From Sphingobium sp. Cam5-1 (GTDB lineage Bacteria > Pseudomonadota > Alphaproteobacteria > Sphingomonadales > Sphingomonadaceae): 64,000 nt of DNA. Below the pieces are notes generated by a model, which saw nothing but the letters and a program-made list of their open reading frames with translations, had not been told where the DNA came from and ran no database searches. How positions within the stretch are numbered: the stretch's first letter is position 1; each line of letters starts with the position of its first letter. Below are positions 17,067-25,984 of the stretch, one piece after another. The stretch spans positions 62,001 through 126,000 of the forward strand of contig NZ_CP065138.1 in NCBI RefSeq assembly GCF_015693305.1. Direction: 5' to 3'. The translations under genes were made by a program, and so were the position numbers.

Positions 17067-17824
17067 TGCAAAGCCTGCCCGTCTTCCTGGTGTTGAGGGG
17101 CAGGGCCGTTATCCTGACGGGCAGCGGCGAGGCTGCGGAAGCCAAGCGGCGGCTGCTGGAACGGACGGGCGCGCGCGTCGTCGGTGAGGACGGCGACGCG
17201 CGAATCGCGATTGTCGCGGATGGCGATGACGCGACGGTTGCGCGGCTGAAGGCGCGGGGCGTGCTGGTGAATGCGACCGACCGGCCGGAGCTTTGCGATT
17301 TCACTCTGCCTGCCATCATCGATCGTGAGCCGGTGTTGATCGCCATCGGCACGGGGGGTGCGTCGGCGGGGCTGGCAAAGGCGCTGCGCCAGCGAATCGA
17401 GGCGATGCTGCCGGAGAAACTGGGCAGGCTCGCCACTGCGCTCTACGATGCGCGCGCCGCCATTCGCACTCGCTGGCCCGATGCCAGCGCCCGTCGCCGG
17501 GCTATTGACGCTGGGCTATCGGCTGGTGGCCTGATCGACCCGTTGCGCGAGGATGCCGCTAACGAGGTGCCCCGCTGGCTTGCTCAGCAGCGCGATGCAG
17601 AACCTTCCAGCCTTGTCGCGCTGCGCCTGCTGTCGGGCGACCCCGATGACCTGACGCTCCGGGCGGCGCGCCTGCTGGGGGAGGCCGATCGCATTTATCA
17701 CAGGCCCGATGTGCCAGCGGCGATCCTGAACCGTGCCCGCGCCGACGCTGTGCGCATTCCCGCCACCACGCCGCCGGAAACACCGGGGGAGGGGCTCTCG
17801 CTCTGGCTGGAGATGCCGCAATGA
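17066..17824 (+). CDS. Precorrin-2 dehydrogenase/sirohydrochlorin ferrochelatase (CysG N-terminal type)
   Basis: A 252-residue protein equivalent to the N-terminal half of CysG or yeast Met8p. It has a Rossmann-type start LRGRAVILTGSGEAAEAKRRLLERTG, the conserved LVNATDRPELCDFTLPAI block with the catalytic aspartate region, and IGTGGASAGLAKALRQRIE. It would oxidise precorrin-2 and insert iron to make siroheme. The missing methyltransferase half is supplied by cobA at 35387, next to nitrite reductase, which needs siroheme. The C-terminal 60 residues are not typical of the family. It is coupled to lysA and overlaps the CorA gene. Confidence 0.85.
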   Translation: MQSLPVFLVLRGRAVILTGSGEAAEAKRRLLERTGARVVGEDGDARIAIVADGDDATVARLKARGVLVNATDRPELCDFTLPAIIDREPVLIAIGTGGASAGLAKALRQRIEAMLPEKLGRLATALYDARAAIRTRWPDASARRRAIDAGLSAGGLIDPLREDAANEVPRWLAQQRDAEPSSLVALRLLSGDPDDLTLRAARLLGEADRIYHRPDVPAAILNRARADAVRIPATTPPETPGEGLSLWLEMPQ

Positions 17825-18777
17825 GCCGGGTGTTCGTCAATGAAGGCGGCCATGCGCGCGAAATTTCCCTCGATGATTTTTGCGCGCAGGCCGACCATGC
17901 GCCTTTCAGCTGGATTCATGCCGATGGCTGGCGGGAGGATGCGCAGAGCATCGTCTCGCGCTGCGACCATATGCCGCATGCGGCGCTGTCGGCGCTGCTG
18001 GCACAGGAAACCCGACCGCGTTGCACGGTGATGGCGCATGGTGCGCTCATCAACCTGCGCGGTCTGGGGGCGGACGCCGAGGCAAGCGGCGATCCGCTGG
18101 TGTCGATCCGCCTGTGGGCCGAACATGCGCGGGTGATTACCGTCAGCTACCGTCCGCTGGCGGCGATGGAGCCGGTGGTGAAGCAGATGCTGGCCGGAGA
18201 GATTCGCGATCCGGGCGACCTTATCGCCGCCTTTGCGCAGGAAATAACCGAAGCGCTTGATCCGGAAGTGGCGCAACTGGGCGATGATCTGGACGAAATC
18301 GAAAGCACGCTGAGCGACAATGGCGCGGCGGAGGTCCGGCGGCAGGTTTCGGAAATCCGGGCGTCGGCAATCAGCTATCGCCGTTTCATCTCACCGCAGC
18401 GGCAGGCGCTTGAAAGATTGTCGGCGGCGGATGCGCCCTGGCTTCACCCCGATGACCGGCTGCATTTGCAGGAAGCGGCGGATCGCTGCGCCCGCATGGC
18501 CGAGGAGCTGGAGGCGGTGCGCGAACGATCGGCGCTGGCGCATGAAGAGCTGACGGACCTGCGCGCGGAACAGATGAACCGGCAGGCGTTGATCATATCG
18601 GTCGTGGCGCTGGTTTTCCTGCCGCTCACCTTTCTGACCGGGCTGCTCGGCATGAACGTCAACGGCATTCCCTTCGCCCATGAAGCCTGGGCCTTTTGGG
18701 GCGTGGTAGGGGTTTGCGTCGCGATGGCGATCGGGATCGGCGGCTGGTTCACCGCGACTCGCTGGTTGAAGCGCTGA
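17821..18777 (+). CDS. CorA-family divalent cation transporter, ZntB-like
   Basis: A 318-residue protein with a large cytoplasmic N-terminal domain, a long helical stalk (about residues 170-265) and two C-terminal membrane helices. The GMN signature of the CorA pore is present at 277-279 in GLLGMNVNGIP. The NVNGIP ending and short length fit the ZntB branch, which moves zinc, rather than Mg-transporting CorA (typically GMNFxxMP). Substrate is therefore inferred. Its ATG overlaps the previous stop by 4 bp. Confidence 0.9.
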   Translation: MSRVFVNEGGHAREISLDDFCAQADHAPFSWIHADGWREDAQSIVSRCDHMPHAALSALLAQETRPRCTVMAHGALINLRGLGADAEASGDPLVSIRLWAEHARVITVSYRPLAAMEPVVKQMLAGEIRDPGDLIAAFAQEITEALDPEVAQLGDDLDEIESTLSDNGAAEVRRQVSEIRASAISYRRFISPQRQALERLSAADAPWLHPDDRLHLQEAADRCARMAEELEAVRERSALAHEELTDLRAEQMNRQALIISVVALVFLPLTFLTGLLGMNVNGIPFAHEAWAFWGVVGVCVAMAIGIGGWFTATRWLKR

Positions 18778-18790
18778 AGTCCTGATCGTT

Positions 18791-19414
18791 TCAGGGGCGG
18801 GCAGCGTTCAGCCGGGCGATTTCATCATTCAACGCCTGGATCGATGAGACAAGCCGCGCCCTATCGATCTGCATTTCCTCAAGCGCGTCGCGCGTCTCGC
18901 CCAATTCCACGGCGCGTCGCGCAATGCGGGCGTCGAGTTCGGCATTGTGCCGGGTGAGGGCGTTCAACTCATCGGCGCGCTGGCACAGATGGCGCAGCCG
19001 TGCGTCCAGCACATCGAAGTCGAAAGGCTTGGTGACATAATCGTCCGCGCCTGCTTCCAAAGCCTCCACGACGCTGGCGTTATCCTGCTTGCCCGCGATC
19101 ATCACGAAGCTCGCCTGACCGGCAAGGCCAGCGGCGCGAATTTTCTTCATGGTGGCTATGCCCGGCAGGATCGCCAGTCCCATGTCGATCAGGATGATGT
19201 CCACCGACCGGCTGAGAAGGCGGTTCAGCGCCACGAAGCCATTTTCAGCCAGCACCGCGTCATAATGGAGATGGGACAGGCGGCGCGCGATCACGGCTCG
19301 GGCCGTGTCGTCTTCCTCGATCAGTAGCAGCCTGCGGCGGCGGAGCGGGCAGGCGCTCTTCGCCTTGTCGCTGTCGGTATTGAGCGTCCTCGCAGCGGAT
19401 TTGAAAAACTGCAT
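18791..19414 (-). CDS. Single-receiver response regulator with coiled-coil tail
   Basis: A 207-residue protein. Residues 28-140 form a receiver domain with the acidic pair EEDD, phosphoacceptor Asp in IILIDMG and the conserved lysine in DDYVTKPFDF. After it comes a heptad-like helical tail (about 145-205) instead of a DNA-binding or enzymatic output. Such proteins may act through partner binding or phosphotransfer. No histidine kinase is encoded nearby. It converges with the CorA gene, 14 bp apart. Confidence 0.88.
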   Translation of the reverse strand: MQFFKSAARTLNTDSDKAKSACPLRRRRLLLIEEDDTARAVIARRLSHLHYDAVLAENGFVALNRLLSRSVDIILIDMGLAILPGIATMKKIRAAGLAGQASFVMIAGKQDNASVVEALEAGADDYVTKPFDFDVLDARLRHLCQRADELNALTRHNAELDARIARRAVELGETRDALEEMQIDRARLVSSIQALNDEIARLNAARP

Positions 19415-19466
19415 GGCGTGCGTCTCCTCACACGCCCTGATCTAGGATAAGTGCGCAAATAAATGG

Positions 19467-20138
19467 TTAATGCGATCTTCCCTGTGAAGGTGCCTCCGCT
19501 TCGGGCGCATAGGCGCGCAGGAAGCAATCGACCGCGAATGCGACGTCGGCGTCCACCTGTTCGGGCGTGGGTGACTGGCCATTGCCCCAGATCATCTGCT
19601 GGTGGCAGCCCGACAAGGTGAGCATGATCAGCGCCCGGGCCGCAAGCTGGGCATCGGCACGCCGCAACCGCCCCCGCTCCATCGCTACCTCCAGAAAACG
19701 GGCCAGCAGGTTGCGGGTATATAAGGGCGCAAGTTCCTGGAAGATCGCCCCCATTTTGGGAAAGCGACTCGATTCTGCGGCCACCAGCCGATGCAGTGCG
19801 ATCGCGTCAGGCGATGTTACCTTGCGCAACAGGTCATGACTGAAGCGCATGAGCTTTTCTTCAAGCGGGCCACCCGTATCGAGAAGCTGAGCAAGGCCGG
19901 CATGATAGGTTTCCGTCGCATCGTGCAGTACGGCGGCGAACAGTTCCTCCTTGCCGGGAAAGTAGCTCCACAACGTGCCCTTCGACCCACCCAATTCGGC
20001 AGCGATGGAGGACATGGTGGTCGCGGCATAGCCATTTTCCAGGAACGACCGACGGGCGACCGCGACGATCGCGTCACGGCGATCACGCCTGTTTGCTTCA
20101 CGGCGAGAAGGGGTGGACATGTCTATCGCGTCAGTCAT
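19467..20138 (-). CDS. TetR family repressor of the adjacent efflux operon
   Basis: A protein of about 223 residues with an N-terminal TetR helix-turn-helix (residues 15-70: FLENGYAATTMSSIAAELGGSKGTLWSYFPGKEEL) and a C-terminal helical ligand domain of the AefR/TetR_C type. It faces the efflux operon across a 90-bp gap that contains two related palindromes, so it probably represses both itself and the operon until a toxic compound binds. The start ATG at 20138 is one of two close candidates (20120 is the other); neither has a clear ribosome site. Confidence 0.92.
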   Translation of the reverse strand: MTDAIDMSTPSRREANRRDRRDAIVAVARRSFLENGYAATTMSSIAAELGGSKGTLWSYFPGKEELFAAVLHDATETYHAGLAQLLDTGGPLEEKLMRFSHDLLRKVTSPDAIALHRLVAAESSRFPKMGAIFQELAPLYTRNLLARFLEVAMERGRLRRADAQLAARALIMLTLSGCHQQMIWGNGQSPTPEQVDADVAFAVDCFLRAYAPEAEAPSQGRSH

Positions 20139-20143
20139 AAAGG

Positions 20144-20159
20144 CGTACCATAGAGTACG
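20144..20159. promoter_or_regulatory. Candidate TetR operator 1
   Basis: Palindrome CGTAC-N6-GTACG immediately upstream of the TetR-family gene start. It shares the 15-base pattern NTACCAYAKRGTACG with the second site at 20206-20220, so two copies of one operator flank the divergent promoters. Bound here, a repressor would block its own transcript. Confidence 0.55.
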
Positions 20160-20205
20160 ATAATATTGTTGACAAGCCCGTGCAGCAGGCGCAAAGGCGG
20201 TTTTC

Positions 20206-20220
20206 ATACCACATGGTACG
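20206..20220. promoter_or_regulatory. Candidate TetR operator 2
   Basis: Palindrome TACCA-CA-TGGTA followed by CG, matching operator 1 at 11 of 15 positions. It lies 8 bp before the chosen start of the outer-membrane efflux gene and would block it. Because the site overlaps an upstream ATG at 20213, the later ATG at 20228 was preferred as the start of that gene. Confidence 0.55.
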
Positions 20221-20227
20221 GTTTCTT

Positions 20228-21739
20228 ATGTCCCTGCATCGTCTCATTAATTCCGCGCACGCCGGACTTTTGCCGGTTGCGATATTGGCGCTTTCCGCCT
20301 GCGCGGCGGTGCCCGATCTTGGCAAGGCCCCAGCGCCCCGGACCCCGTCCAGCATCGCGGCATCGCAGACGTTCGGGCAGGGCGAGGCAGCGTGGCCAGC
20401 CGATGGATGGTGGAAAAGCTATGGCGACTCGCAACTCGATGCGTTGATGGAAGAGGGGCTTGCCGCCTCTCCCGACATCGCCGCCGCCTCGGCCCGCTTC
20501 CGCCAGGCATCCGCCGCGGCGCAGCAGGCCGGAGCCCCGCTTTTGCCGTCCGTTGATCTTGCCGGATCGGCCGCCGCGACGAAGCAGAGCTATAATATGG
20601 GCTTCCCCAAGGATTTCGTGCCCAAAGGTTGGCTGGGCACGGGGCAAGTCGCGCTCGACATGAATTTCGACCTTGATCTGTGGGGCCGCAACCGCGCTGC
20701 GCTGGCCGCCGCAACTTCGGAGGCGGAGGCCGCGCGCATCGATGCGCAGCAGGCGCGGCTGGCGCTGACGACGGGGATCGCCGATGCTTATGCCGACCTT
20801 GCCCGCCTGTTCGACCAGCGGGAAATCCAGCAGCGCGCGCTCGACATTCGATCCGCCAGCCAGAAACTCGTGACGGAGCGGCAGCGCAACGGGCTGGAAA
20901 CGCGAGGCAGCGTGCGGCAAGCCGATGCGGCCGTTTCCGCCGCCCGTGCCGTGCTGGCGGGCATCGACCAATCCATCGCCGTCCGGCGGCATCAGATTGC
21001 GGCGCTAATCGGCGCAGGCCCTGATCGCGGCCTCGCCATCACGCAGCCGCATCTGGGCAAGGTCGCGGATTTGGGCCTGCCCGCCGATGTCACCACCAAC
21101 CTGGTGGCGCGCCGCCCCGATGTCGCCGCCGCGCTCGCCCGGACGGAAGCCGCCGCCAAGCGTATCAAGGTTGCCCGCGCCGACTTCTTCCCGGCCATCA
21201 GCCTCAGCGCCCTCGTCGGGGTGCAGTCGCTCGGCTACAACACATCCTTCCTTGATCCCTCGACGTCGAGTCCACGCTCTTTCCTCGACACGCTGTTCAG
21301 CAAGGATTCGCTGTTCGGCAATGTCGGGCCAGCGATCAGCCTGCCGATCTTTCATGGTGGGGAACTGCGTGGCCGCTATCGTGGCGCGCGGGCGACCTTC
21401 GACGAAGCTGTCGCCAATTATGACAAGACCGTGCTTGGCGCCTATCGCGACGTGGCGGACGCCGTCACCGGGCGCCGGATATTGGGTCAGCGGCTGACCG
21501 AGGCCCGCGCCGCGCTGGCCGCATCGGAAGAGGCCTATGCCATAGCGCAGAAGCGCTACCGGGGCGGCCTGTTCACCTTCCTCGACGTGCTGAATGTCGA
21601 GGATCAGCTACTTTCCGCCCGCCAATCCGTCGCGGAGCTTGAAGCGCTGACCTTTTCCACTGACATTGCCCTCATTCGCGCGCTGGGCGGCGGCTTCGCT
21701 GCCAGCGGCACATCGTCCAAGGACCTGCCCAATGGCTGA
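20228..21739 (+). CDS. NodT-family outer membrane efflux lipoprotein
   Basis: A protein of about 503 residues with a signal peptide ending in the lipobox LSAC, followed by two outer membrane efflux (OEP) repeats. Family marks are WWKSYGDSQLDALMEEGL near the start, LGTGQVALDMNFDLDLWGRNRA, and LVARRPDVAAALARTEAAAKRIKVARADFFPAISLS in the second half. It forms the TolC-like exit duct of a tripartite pump with the membrane fusion protein and MFS transporter that follow. The stop overlaps the next gene's start by 8 bp. A TetR repressor faces it. Confidence 0.95.
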   Translation: MSLHRLINSAHAGLLPVAILALSACAAVPDLGKAPAPRTPSSIAASQTFGQGEAAWPADGWWKSYGDSQLDALMEEGLAASPDIAAASARFRQASAAAQQAGAPLLPSVDLAGSAAATKQSYNMGFPKDFVPKGWLGTGQVALDMNFDLDLWGRNRAALAAATSEAEAARIDAQQARLALTTGIADAYADLARLFDQREIQQRALDIRSASQKLVTERQRNGLETRGSVRQADAAVSAARAVLAGIDQSIAVRRHQIAALIGAGPDRGLAITQPHLGKVADLGLPADVTTNLVARRPDVAAALARTEAAAKRIKVARADFFPAISLSALVGVQSLGYNTSFLDPSTSSPRSFLDTLFSKDSLFGNVGPAISLPIFHGGELRGRYRGARATFDEAVANYDKTVLGAYRDVADAVTGRRILGQRLTEARAALAASEEAYAIAQKRYRGGLFTFLDVLNVEDQLLSARQSVAELEALTFSTDIALIRALGGGFAASGTSSKDLPNG

Positions 21740-22880
21740 TGCAGCCCCCGAATTCACCGCCGATACCGGCAGCGCCGACCGGAACGCGCGGATGGAGCAG
21801 CGCAAGAAATGGCTGGTTCGCCTGGCCGTCGCCGTATTGGTCATCGGCGCGATCTATGCCCTTTGGTATCTGCTGATCGGCCGCAATCATGTCGGCACCG
21901 ACAATGCCTATGTGAATGCCGAGATCGCGCAGGTGACGCCGCTCATCTCCGCGCAGGCGATCGAAGTGCGGGTGACCGACACGCAGGCGGTCAAGCGCGG
22001 CGACATATTGGTGCGGCTGGACCCCACCAACGCGCGCATCGCCGTCGCACAGGCGGAGGCTGACCTTGCCGAGGCGCGCCGCCGTTTCCGCCAGACCGCC
22101 GCGACCAGTTCATCGCTCGCCGCGCAGGTAAAGGCGCGCGGTGCCGACATCACGCAGGCGGGTGCGCAGCTCGCCGCCGCTCAGGCCGATTATGACAAGG
22201 CGCGCGTCGATCTTCAGCGGCGCGAGGCACTCGCGCCCGAAGGTGCCGTGTCGGGCGAAGAAGTCACCAGCGCGCGCAAGGCATTCGCCGCCGCCAGAGC
22301 GGGCCTTGAACAGGCGCGCGCAGGCGTGGCGACGGCGCGCGCGACTCAGGGCGCTGCCGAAGGTCAGCTCGCCGCCAATGACGCCCTTGTCAGTGGCTCG
22401 ACGGTCGAGACGGACCCCGCCGTCCTCGCCGCCAAGGCGAAGCTGGAAAATGCGCGACTCGACCTTGGCCGCACGATCATCCGCGCGCCGATCGACGGTG
22501 TGGTGACGCGCCGTCAGGTGCAGGTCGGCCAGCGCGTGGCGCAAGGCAGCCCGATCATGAGCATCGTCCCTCTCAGCCAAGTCTATGTCGATGCCAATTT
22601 CAAGGAACGGCAGCTGCGCCGGGTGCGCGTCGGCATGCCCGCCACGGTCATTGCTGACATTTATGGCGGCGACGTCGTCTATCATGGCAAGGTTGTCGGC
22701 TTTTCGGGCGGAACCGGATCGTCTTTGGCTCTGATCCCGGCGCAAAATGCGACGGGCAACTGGATCAAGGTGGTTCAGCGCCTGCCCGTGCGTATCGCGC
22801 TTGATCCCAAGGAACTTGCTGCCCATCCGCTCCGCGTAGGCCTCTCGACCGAGGTCGAGATCGACCTTTCGGGCGCTTGA
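21732..22880 (+). CDS. EmrA/HlyD-type membrane fusion protein
   Basis: A 382-residue periplasmic adaptor with a single N-terminal membrane anchor (about residues 26-48). It has a biotinyl-lipoyl half VGTDNAYVNAEIAQVTPLISAQAIEV, a long Ala/Arg-rich coiled-coil hairpin (about 90-215), the second half TIIRAPIDGVVTRRQVQVGQRVAQGS and a C-terminal beta-barrel ending in VEIDLSGA. This is the EmrA/FarA architecture that links an inner-membrane MFS pump to a TolC-like duct. Start ATG 21732 overlaps the outer membrane component gene. Confidence 0.95.
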   Translation: MADAAPEFTADTGSADRNARMEQRKKWLVRLAVAVLVIGAIYALWYLLIGRNHVGTDNAYVNAEIAQVTPLISAQAIEVRVTDTQAVKRGDILVRLDPTNARIAVAQAEADLAEARRRFRQTAATSSSLAAQVKARGADITQAGAQLAAAQADYDKARVDLQRREALAPEGAVSGEEVTSARKAFAAARAGLEQARAGVATARATQGAAEGQLAANDALVSGSTVETDPAVLAAKAKLENARLDLGRTIIRAPIDGVVTRRQVQVGQRVAQGSPIMSIVPLSQVYVDANFKERQLRRVRVGMPATVIADIYGGDVVYHGKVVGFSGGTGSSLALIPAQNATGNWIKVVQRLPVRIALDPKELAAHPLRVGLSTEVEIDLSGA

Positions 22881-22891
22881 GGAACCTCGCG

Positions 22892-24415
22892 GTGACGGAG
22901 GCTGCGGAAAGATTTTTCATGGACCCCCGGCGGCGGATGCTGGCCGGGCTCGTGCTGGCGCTCAGCAATTTCATGGTCGTGCTGGACCTGACGATCGCGA
23001 ACGTGTCGGTGCCGCATATCGCCGGAAATTTGGGCATCACGCCTGACCAGGGCACCTGGATCATTACATCCTATGCCGTGGCGGAGGCGATCTGCGTGCC
23101 GCTTACCGGCTGGCTCGCCCAGCGGTTCGGCACGGTGCGCCTGTTCATCTGGGGCATGATCGGCTTTGGACTGTTCTCGCTGCTCTGCGGCCTTTCAACG
23201 ACGCTCGGCATGATCGTCGCCTGTCGTATCGGACAAGGATTGTGTGGCGGGCCGCTGATGCCGATGTCGCAGACCTTGTTGATGCGCATCTTTCCTGCCG
23301 AACAGCGGGCAAAGGTGATGGGCCTGTGGGCCATGACCACGCTCGCCGGGCCTGCGGTGGGGCCGATCGTCGGCGGCTATATCAGCGACAATTGGAGCTG
23401 GCACTGGATCTTCTTCATCAACCTGCCGATCGCGGTGGTGTGCGTGTTCGCTGCGATGGTGCTGCTGCGCCCTGCCGAAACGGAACGGCATAAGCTTCCC
23501 ATCGATTATATCGGCCTTGCCCTGCTGATATTCTGGATCGGCTGCCTCCAGATCATGTTGGATACTGGCCGCGATCGTGACTGGTTCGGCGATCCGATGA
23601 TCGTCGCCCTTGCGGTGATGGCCGGGGTCGGCTTCCTGGTCTTCATCATCTGGGAACTGACGGAGGAGCATCCGATCGTCGATCTGCGGGTCTTCCGCCA
23701 TGTGGGCTTCACCTCTGGCGTGCTGACATTGTCGCTATGCTTTGGCGCCTATTTCGCCGGGATCGTGATCATCCCGCAATGGCTTCAGATGTCCATGGGC
23801 TATCCCGCCTATTCCGCAGGCTTCGTTACCGCCTTTACGGCGATGACGGCGATCTTCGCGGCACCCTTTGCAGGCCGCGCGGTCGGCAAGATCGACGTGC
23901 GGCTGCTGATATCGGGATCGGTGATCTGGATGGGCATGGTCACCATGTGGCGATCGGGCTGGACCAGCACGGCCGACTTCTGGACCTTGGCCATGCCGCA
24001 GGTCGTGCAGGGCTTTGCCATGCCCTTCTTCATGATCCCGCTGACCACCCTGACGCTTGGATCGGTGCGGCCGGAAGAGACCGCGTCGGCGGCGGGCATG
24101 CAAAGCTTCCTGCGCACGCTGGCGGTGGCGATATCCACCTCCATCGTCCTCACTGGCTGGGGCAATGGCCAGCGAACCGCGCGCAATGAAATGGTGTCGG
24201 CCCTTGATCCGGGCGTCGGATCGCAGCTGGCCGGTTCCGGGCTGTCGGCTCAGCAGACGCCGCAGATGATCTCCAATCTGGTCGATCAGCAAGCGACCAT
24301 ATTGTCGATGAACCATGTCTTCTTCGTGGCTGCGCTGGTCCTGTTTCTTGCAGGTGCGCTGGTCTGGTTCGCGCCCAAGCCGACCGGTCGGGTGGATACG
24401 TCAGGGGCTCACTAA
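22892..24415 (+). CDS. EmrB/QacA (DHA2) family drug efflux MFS transporter
   Basis: A protein of about 507 residues with 14 predicted membrane helices, as in the DHA2 drug:H+ antiporter family. Motifs include VLDLTIANVSVPHI in helix 1 (motif D), WLAQRFGTVRLF (motif A), the motif-C-like LAGPAVGPIVGGYISDNWSWHWIFFIN and RPEETASAAGMQSFLRTL. It is the inner-membrane pump of the tripartite system. A GTG at 22892, preceded by GAGGAA, was preferred over an upstream TTG overlapping the previous stop. It ends 15 bp inside the convergent ABC-F gene. Confidence 0.95.
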   Translation: MTEAAERFFMDPRRRMLAGLVLALSNFMVVLDLTIANVSVPHIAGNLGITPDQGTWIITSYAVAEAICVPLTGWLAQRFGTVRLFIWGMIGFGLFSLLCGLSTTLGMIVACRIGQGLCGGPLMPMSQTLLMRIFPAEQRAKVMGLWAMTTLAGPAVGPIVGGYISDNWSWHWIFFINLPIAVVCVFAAMVLLRPAETERHKLPIDYIGLALLIFWIGCLQIMLDTGRDRDWFGDPMIVALAVMAGVGFLVFIIWELTEEHPIVDLRVFRHVGFTSGVLTLSLCFGAYFAGIVIIPQWLQMSMGYPAYSAGFVTAFTAMTAIFAAPFAGRAVGKIDVRLLISGSVIWMGMVTMWRSGWTSTADFWTLAMPQVVQGFAMPFFMIPLTTLTLGSVRPEETASAAGMQSFLRTLAVAISTSIVLTGWGNGQRTARNEMVSALDPGVGSQLAGSGLSAQQTPQMISNLVDQQATILSMNHVFFVAALVLFLAGALVWFAPKPTGRVDTSGAH

Positions 24416-25984
24416 ACATATCTCCCGGCCGATGCCGATGGCGCGCAGGAAAGCCGCGTCATGGCTCACCACGATCAGCGCGCCGTCATAACCCTGCAGG
24501 CCCTGTTCGATCGCCGCGATGCTGTCGAGGTCGAGATGGTTGGTCGGCTCGTCCAGCATCAGGAGCGGCGGCAAGGTGACGCCTCCCAGCACACAGGCCA
24601 GCCCGGCGCGCAACAACTGCCCGCCGCTAAGGCTATCCGCCTGTTGCAAAGCCAGATCCGCCCGAAAGCGGAAGCGCGCCAGCGCCGCCCGCACTTCATT
24701 ATGCGTCGCGTTTGGGTGCAAGCGGGCGAAATTATCCGCGATGCTGGCTCCCGGATCGAGCAGTTCCACCTTTTGGTCCAGCAGCGCGCAGGCCACCGGC
24801 CGCTCGACCTTCCCCGCCAAGGGAGGCAGGCTGCCCGCGATCACATGGAGCAGCGTGGATTTGCCCGCGCCGTTAGGCCCGGTGATCGCGATCCGTTCCG
24901 GCCCGTTGACCCTCAGGGACAGCTCTCGCAGGACCGGCGCGCTGGCATCATGACCCGCTGTGACATGGTCCAGCGTCACGATCCTCTGACCCGTTTGAAC
25001 AGCAGTGGAGGGCAGGGCGACAGTCAGGCTTTCCAACACTTCGATCCGTTGCCGCGCCGTCTCCGCCGCCTGTATGGCTTCCCGCCGGAGACGCTCGGCC
25101 AGCCGCGCCGCCTCGCCGCCTGATCCCTCGGCCCGGTCCTTCCTCATGCCGATCAGGATGCGCGGCATGTCGCCCTTGGCCCCCTTGCGCGCACCGGCGG
25201 CGTCACGCCGCTGCTTGCGCTCGGCCGCAACCTGTGTCCGCTTGGCGATGTCCTTGCGATGCCGCTCGGCTTGGGCCAAGTCCTGCTCGGCCGCCGCGAG
25301 TTCGACCGCCTTGCGCGCCTGCCATGAGGAGAAATTGCCGCCATGACGGCTGATGCCCAGCGTCGTCAGCTCGGCAATCGCCTCCATCTCCTCCAGCAGC
25401 GCCCGGTCATGGCTGACCACGATCGCACCCGCTCGCCAGCGCCCCAGCAGAGCGATCAGCGCCGCCCGGCCTTCCGCATCCAGATTATTGGTCGGTTCAT
25501 CCAGCAGCAGGAAATCGGGCCGGGCAAAGATCGCTCCGGCGAGCGCCGCCCGCGTCCGCTGTCCTCCCGACAACTGGCTAAGGAGCGCATCGGGTTCGAC
25601 ACTCAACCCGACTTCCGCCAATGCTTCCTCGATCTGCGAAGGCAGCGTCCAGTCGCACGCTTCCAGTTCAGCCATGTCCGCGTCGCCCCGCTCGGCCGTG
25701 GAGAGCAACGCCATCGCCGCGCGCACGCCGAACAGATCGGCGATCGTCTCGCCCGGATCGACCTGCACGGTTTGCCGCAGTTCGGCCACCGTCCCGTCCA
25801 GCTGAACGCTGCCGCCGCTGGGCTTCAGCCTTCCCGAAATGAGCGCGAGCAGCGTCGACTTGCCGACGCCATTGCGTCCGACAAGTCCGATCCGCTCGGA
25901 AGTGAAACGAAAATCAAGGTCGCTAAGGACGGATGTCCCGTCAGGCGCGGACCAGCTGATATGAGAGAGAGTAATTGCAGGCAT
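24401..25984 (-). CDS. ABC-F family ribosome-associated ATPase
   Basis: A 527-residue protein with two ABC ATPase domains and no membrane segment. Domain 1 has Walker A GRNGVGKST, signature LSGGQRTRAAL and Walker B FLLLDEPTNNLD; domain 2 has GPNGAGKST, LSGGQLLRAGL and LLMLDEPTNHLD. The linker between them (about 230-330) is Arg/Lys/Ala-rich, as in ABC-F proteins that reach into the ribosome. ABC-F members rescue stalled ribosomes or give resistance to ribosome-targeting antibiotics; which applies here is unknown. A leader ORF with its own good ribosome site overlaps the start, a feature known from resistance-type ABC-F genes. TTG 25990 is an alternative start. Confidence 0.93.
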   Translation of the reverse strand: MPAITLSHISWSAPDGTSVLSDLDFRFTSERIGLVGRNGVGKSTLLALISGRLKPSGGSVQLDGTVAELRQTVQVDPGETIADLFGVRAAMALLSTAERGDADMAELEACDWTLPSQIEEALAEVGLSVEPDALLSQLSGGQRTRAALAGAIFARPDFLLLDEPTNNLDAEGRAALIALLGRWRAGAIVVSHDRALLEEMEAIAELTTLGISRHGGNFSSWQARKAVELAAAEQDLAQAERHRKDIAKRTQVAAERKQRRDAAGARKGAKGDMPRILIGMRKDRAEGSGGEAARLAERLRREAIQAAETARQRIEVLESLTVALPSTAVQTGQRIVTLDHVTAGHDASAPVLRELSLRVNGPERIAITGPNGAGKSTLLHVIAGSLPPLAGKVERPVACALLDQKVELLDPGASIADNFARLHPNATHNEVRAALARFRFRADLALQQADSLSGGQLLRAGLACVLGGVTLPPLLMLDEPTNHLDLDSIAAIEQGLQGYDGALIVVSHDAAFLRAIGIGREICLVSP

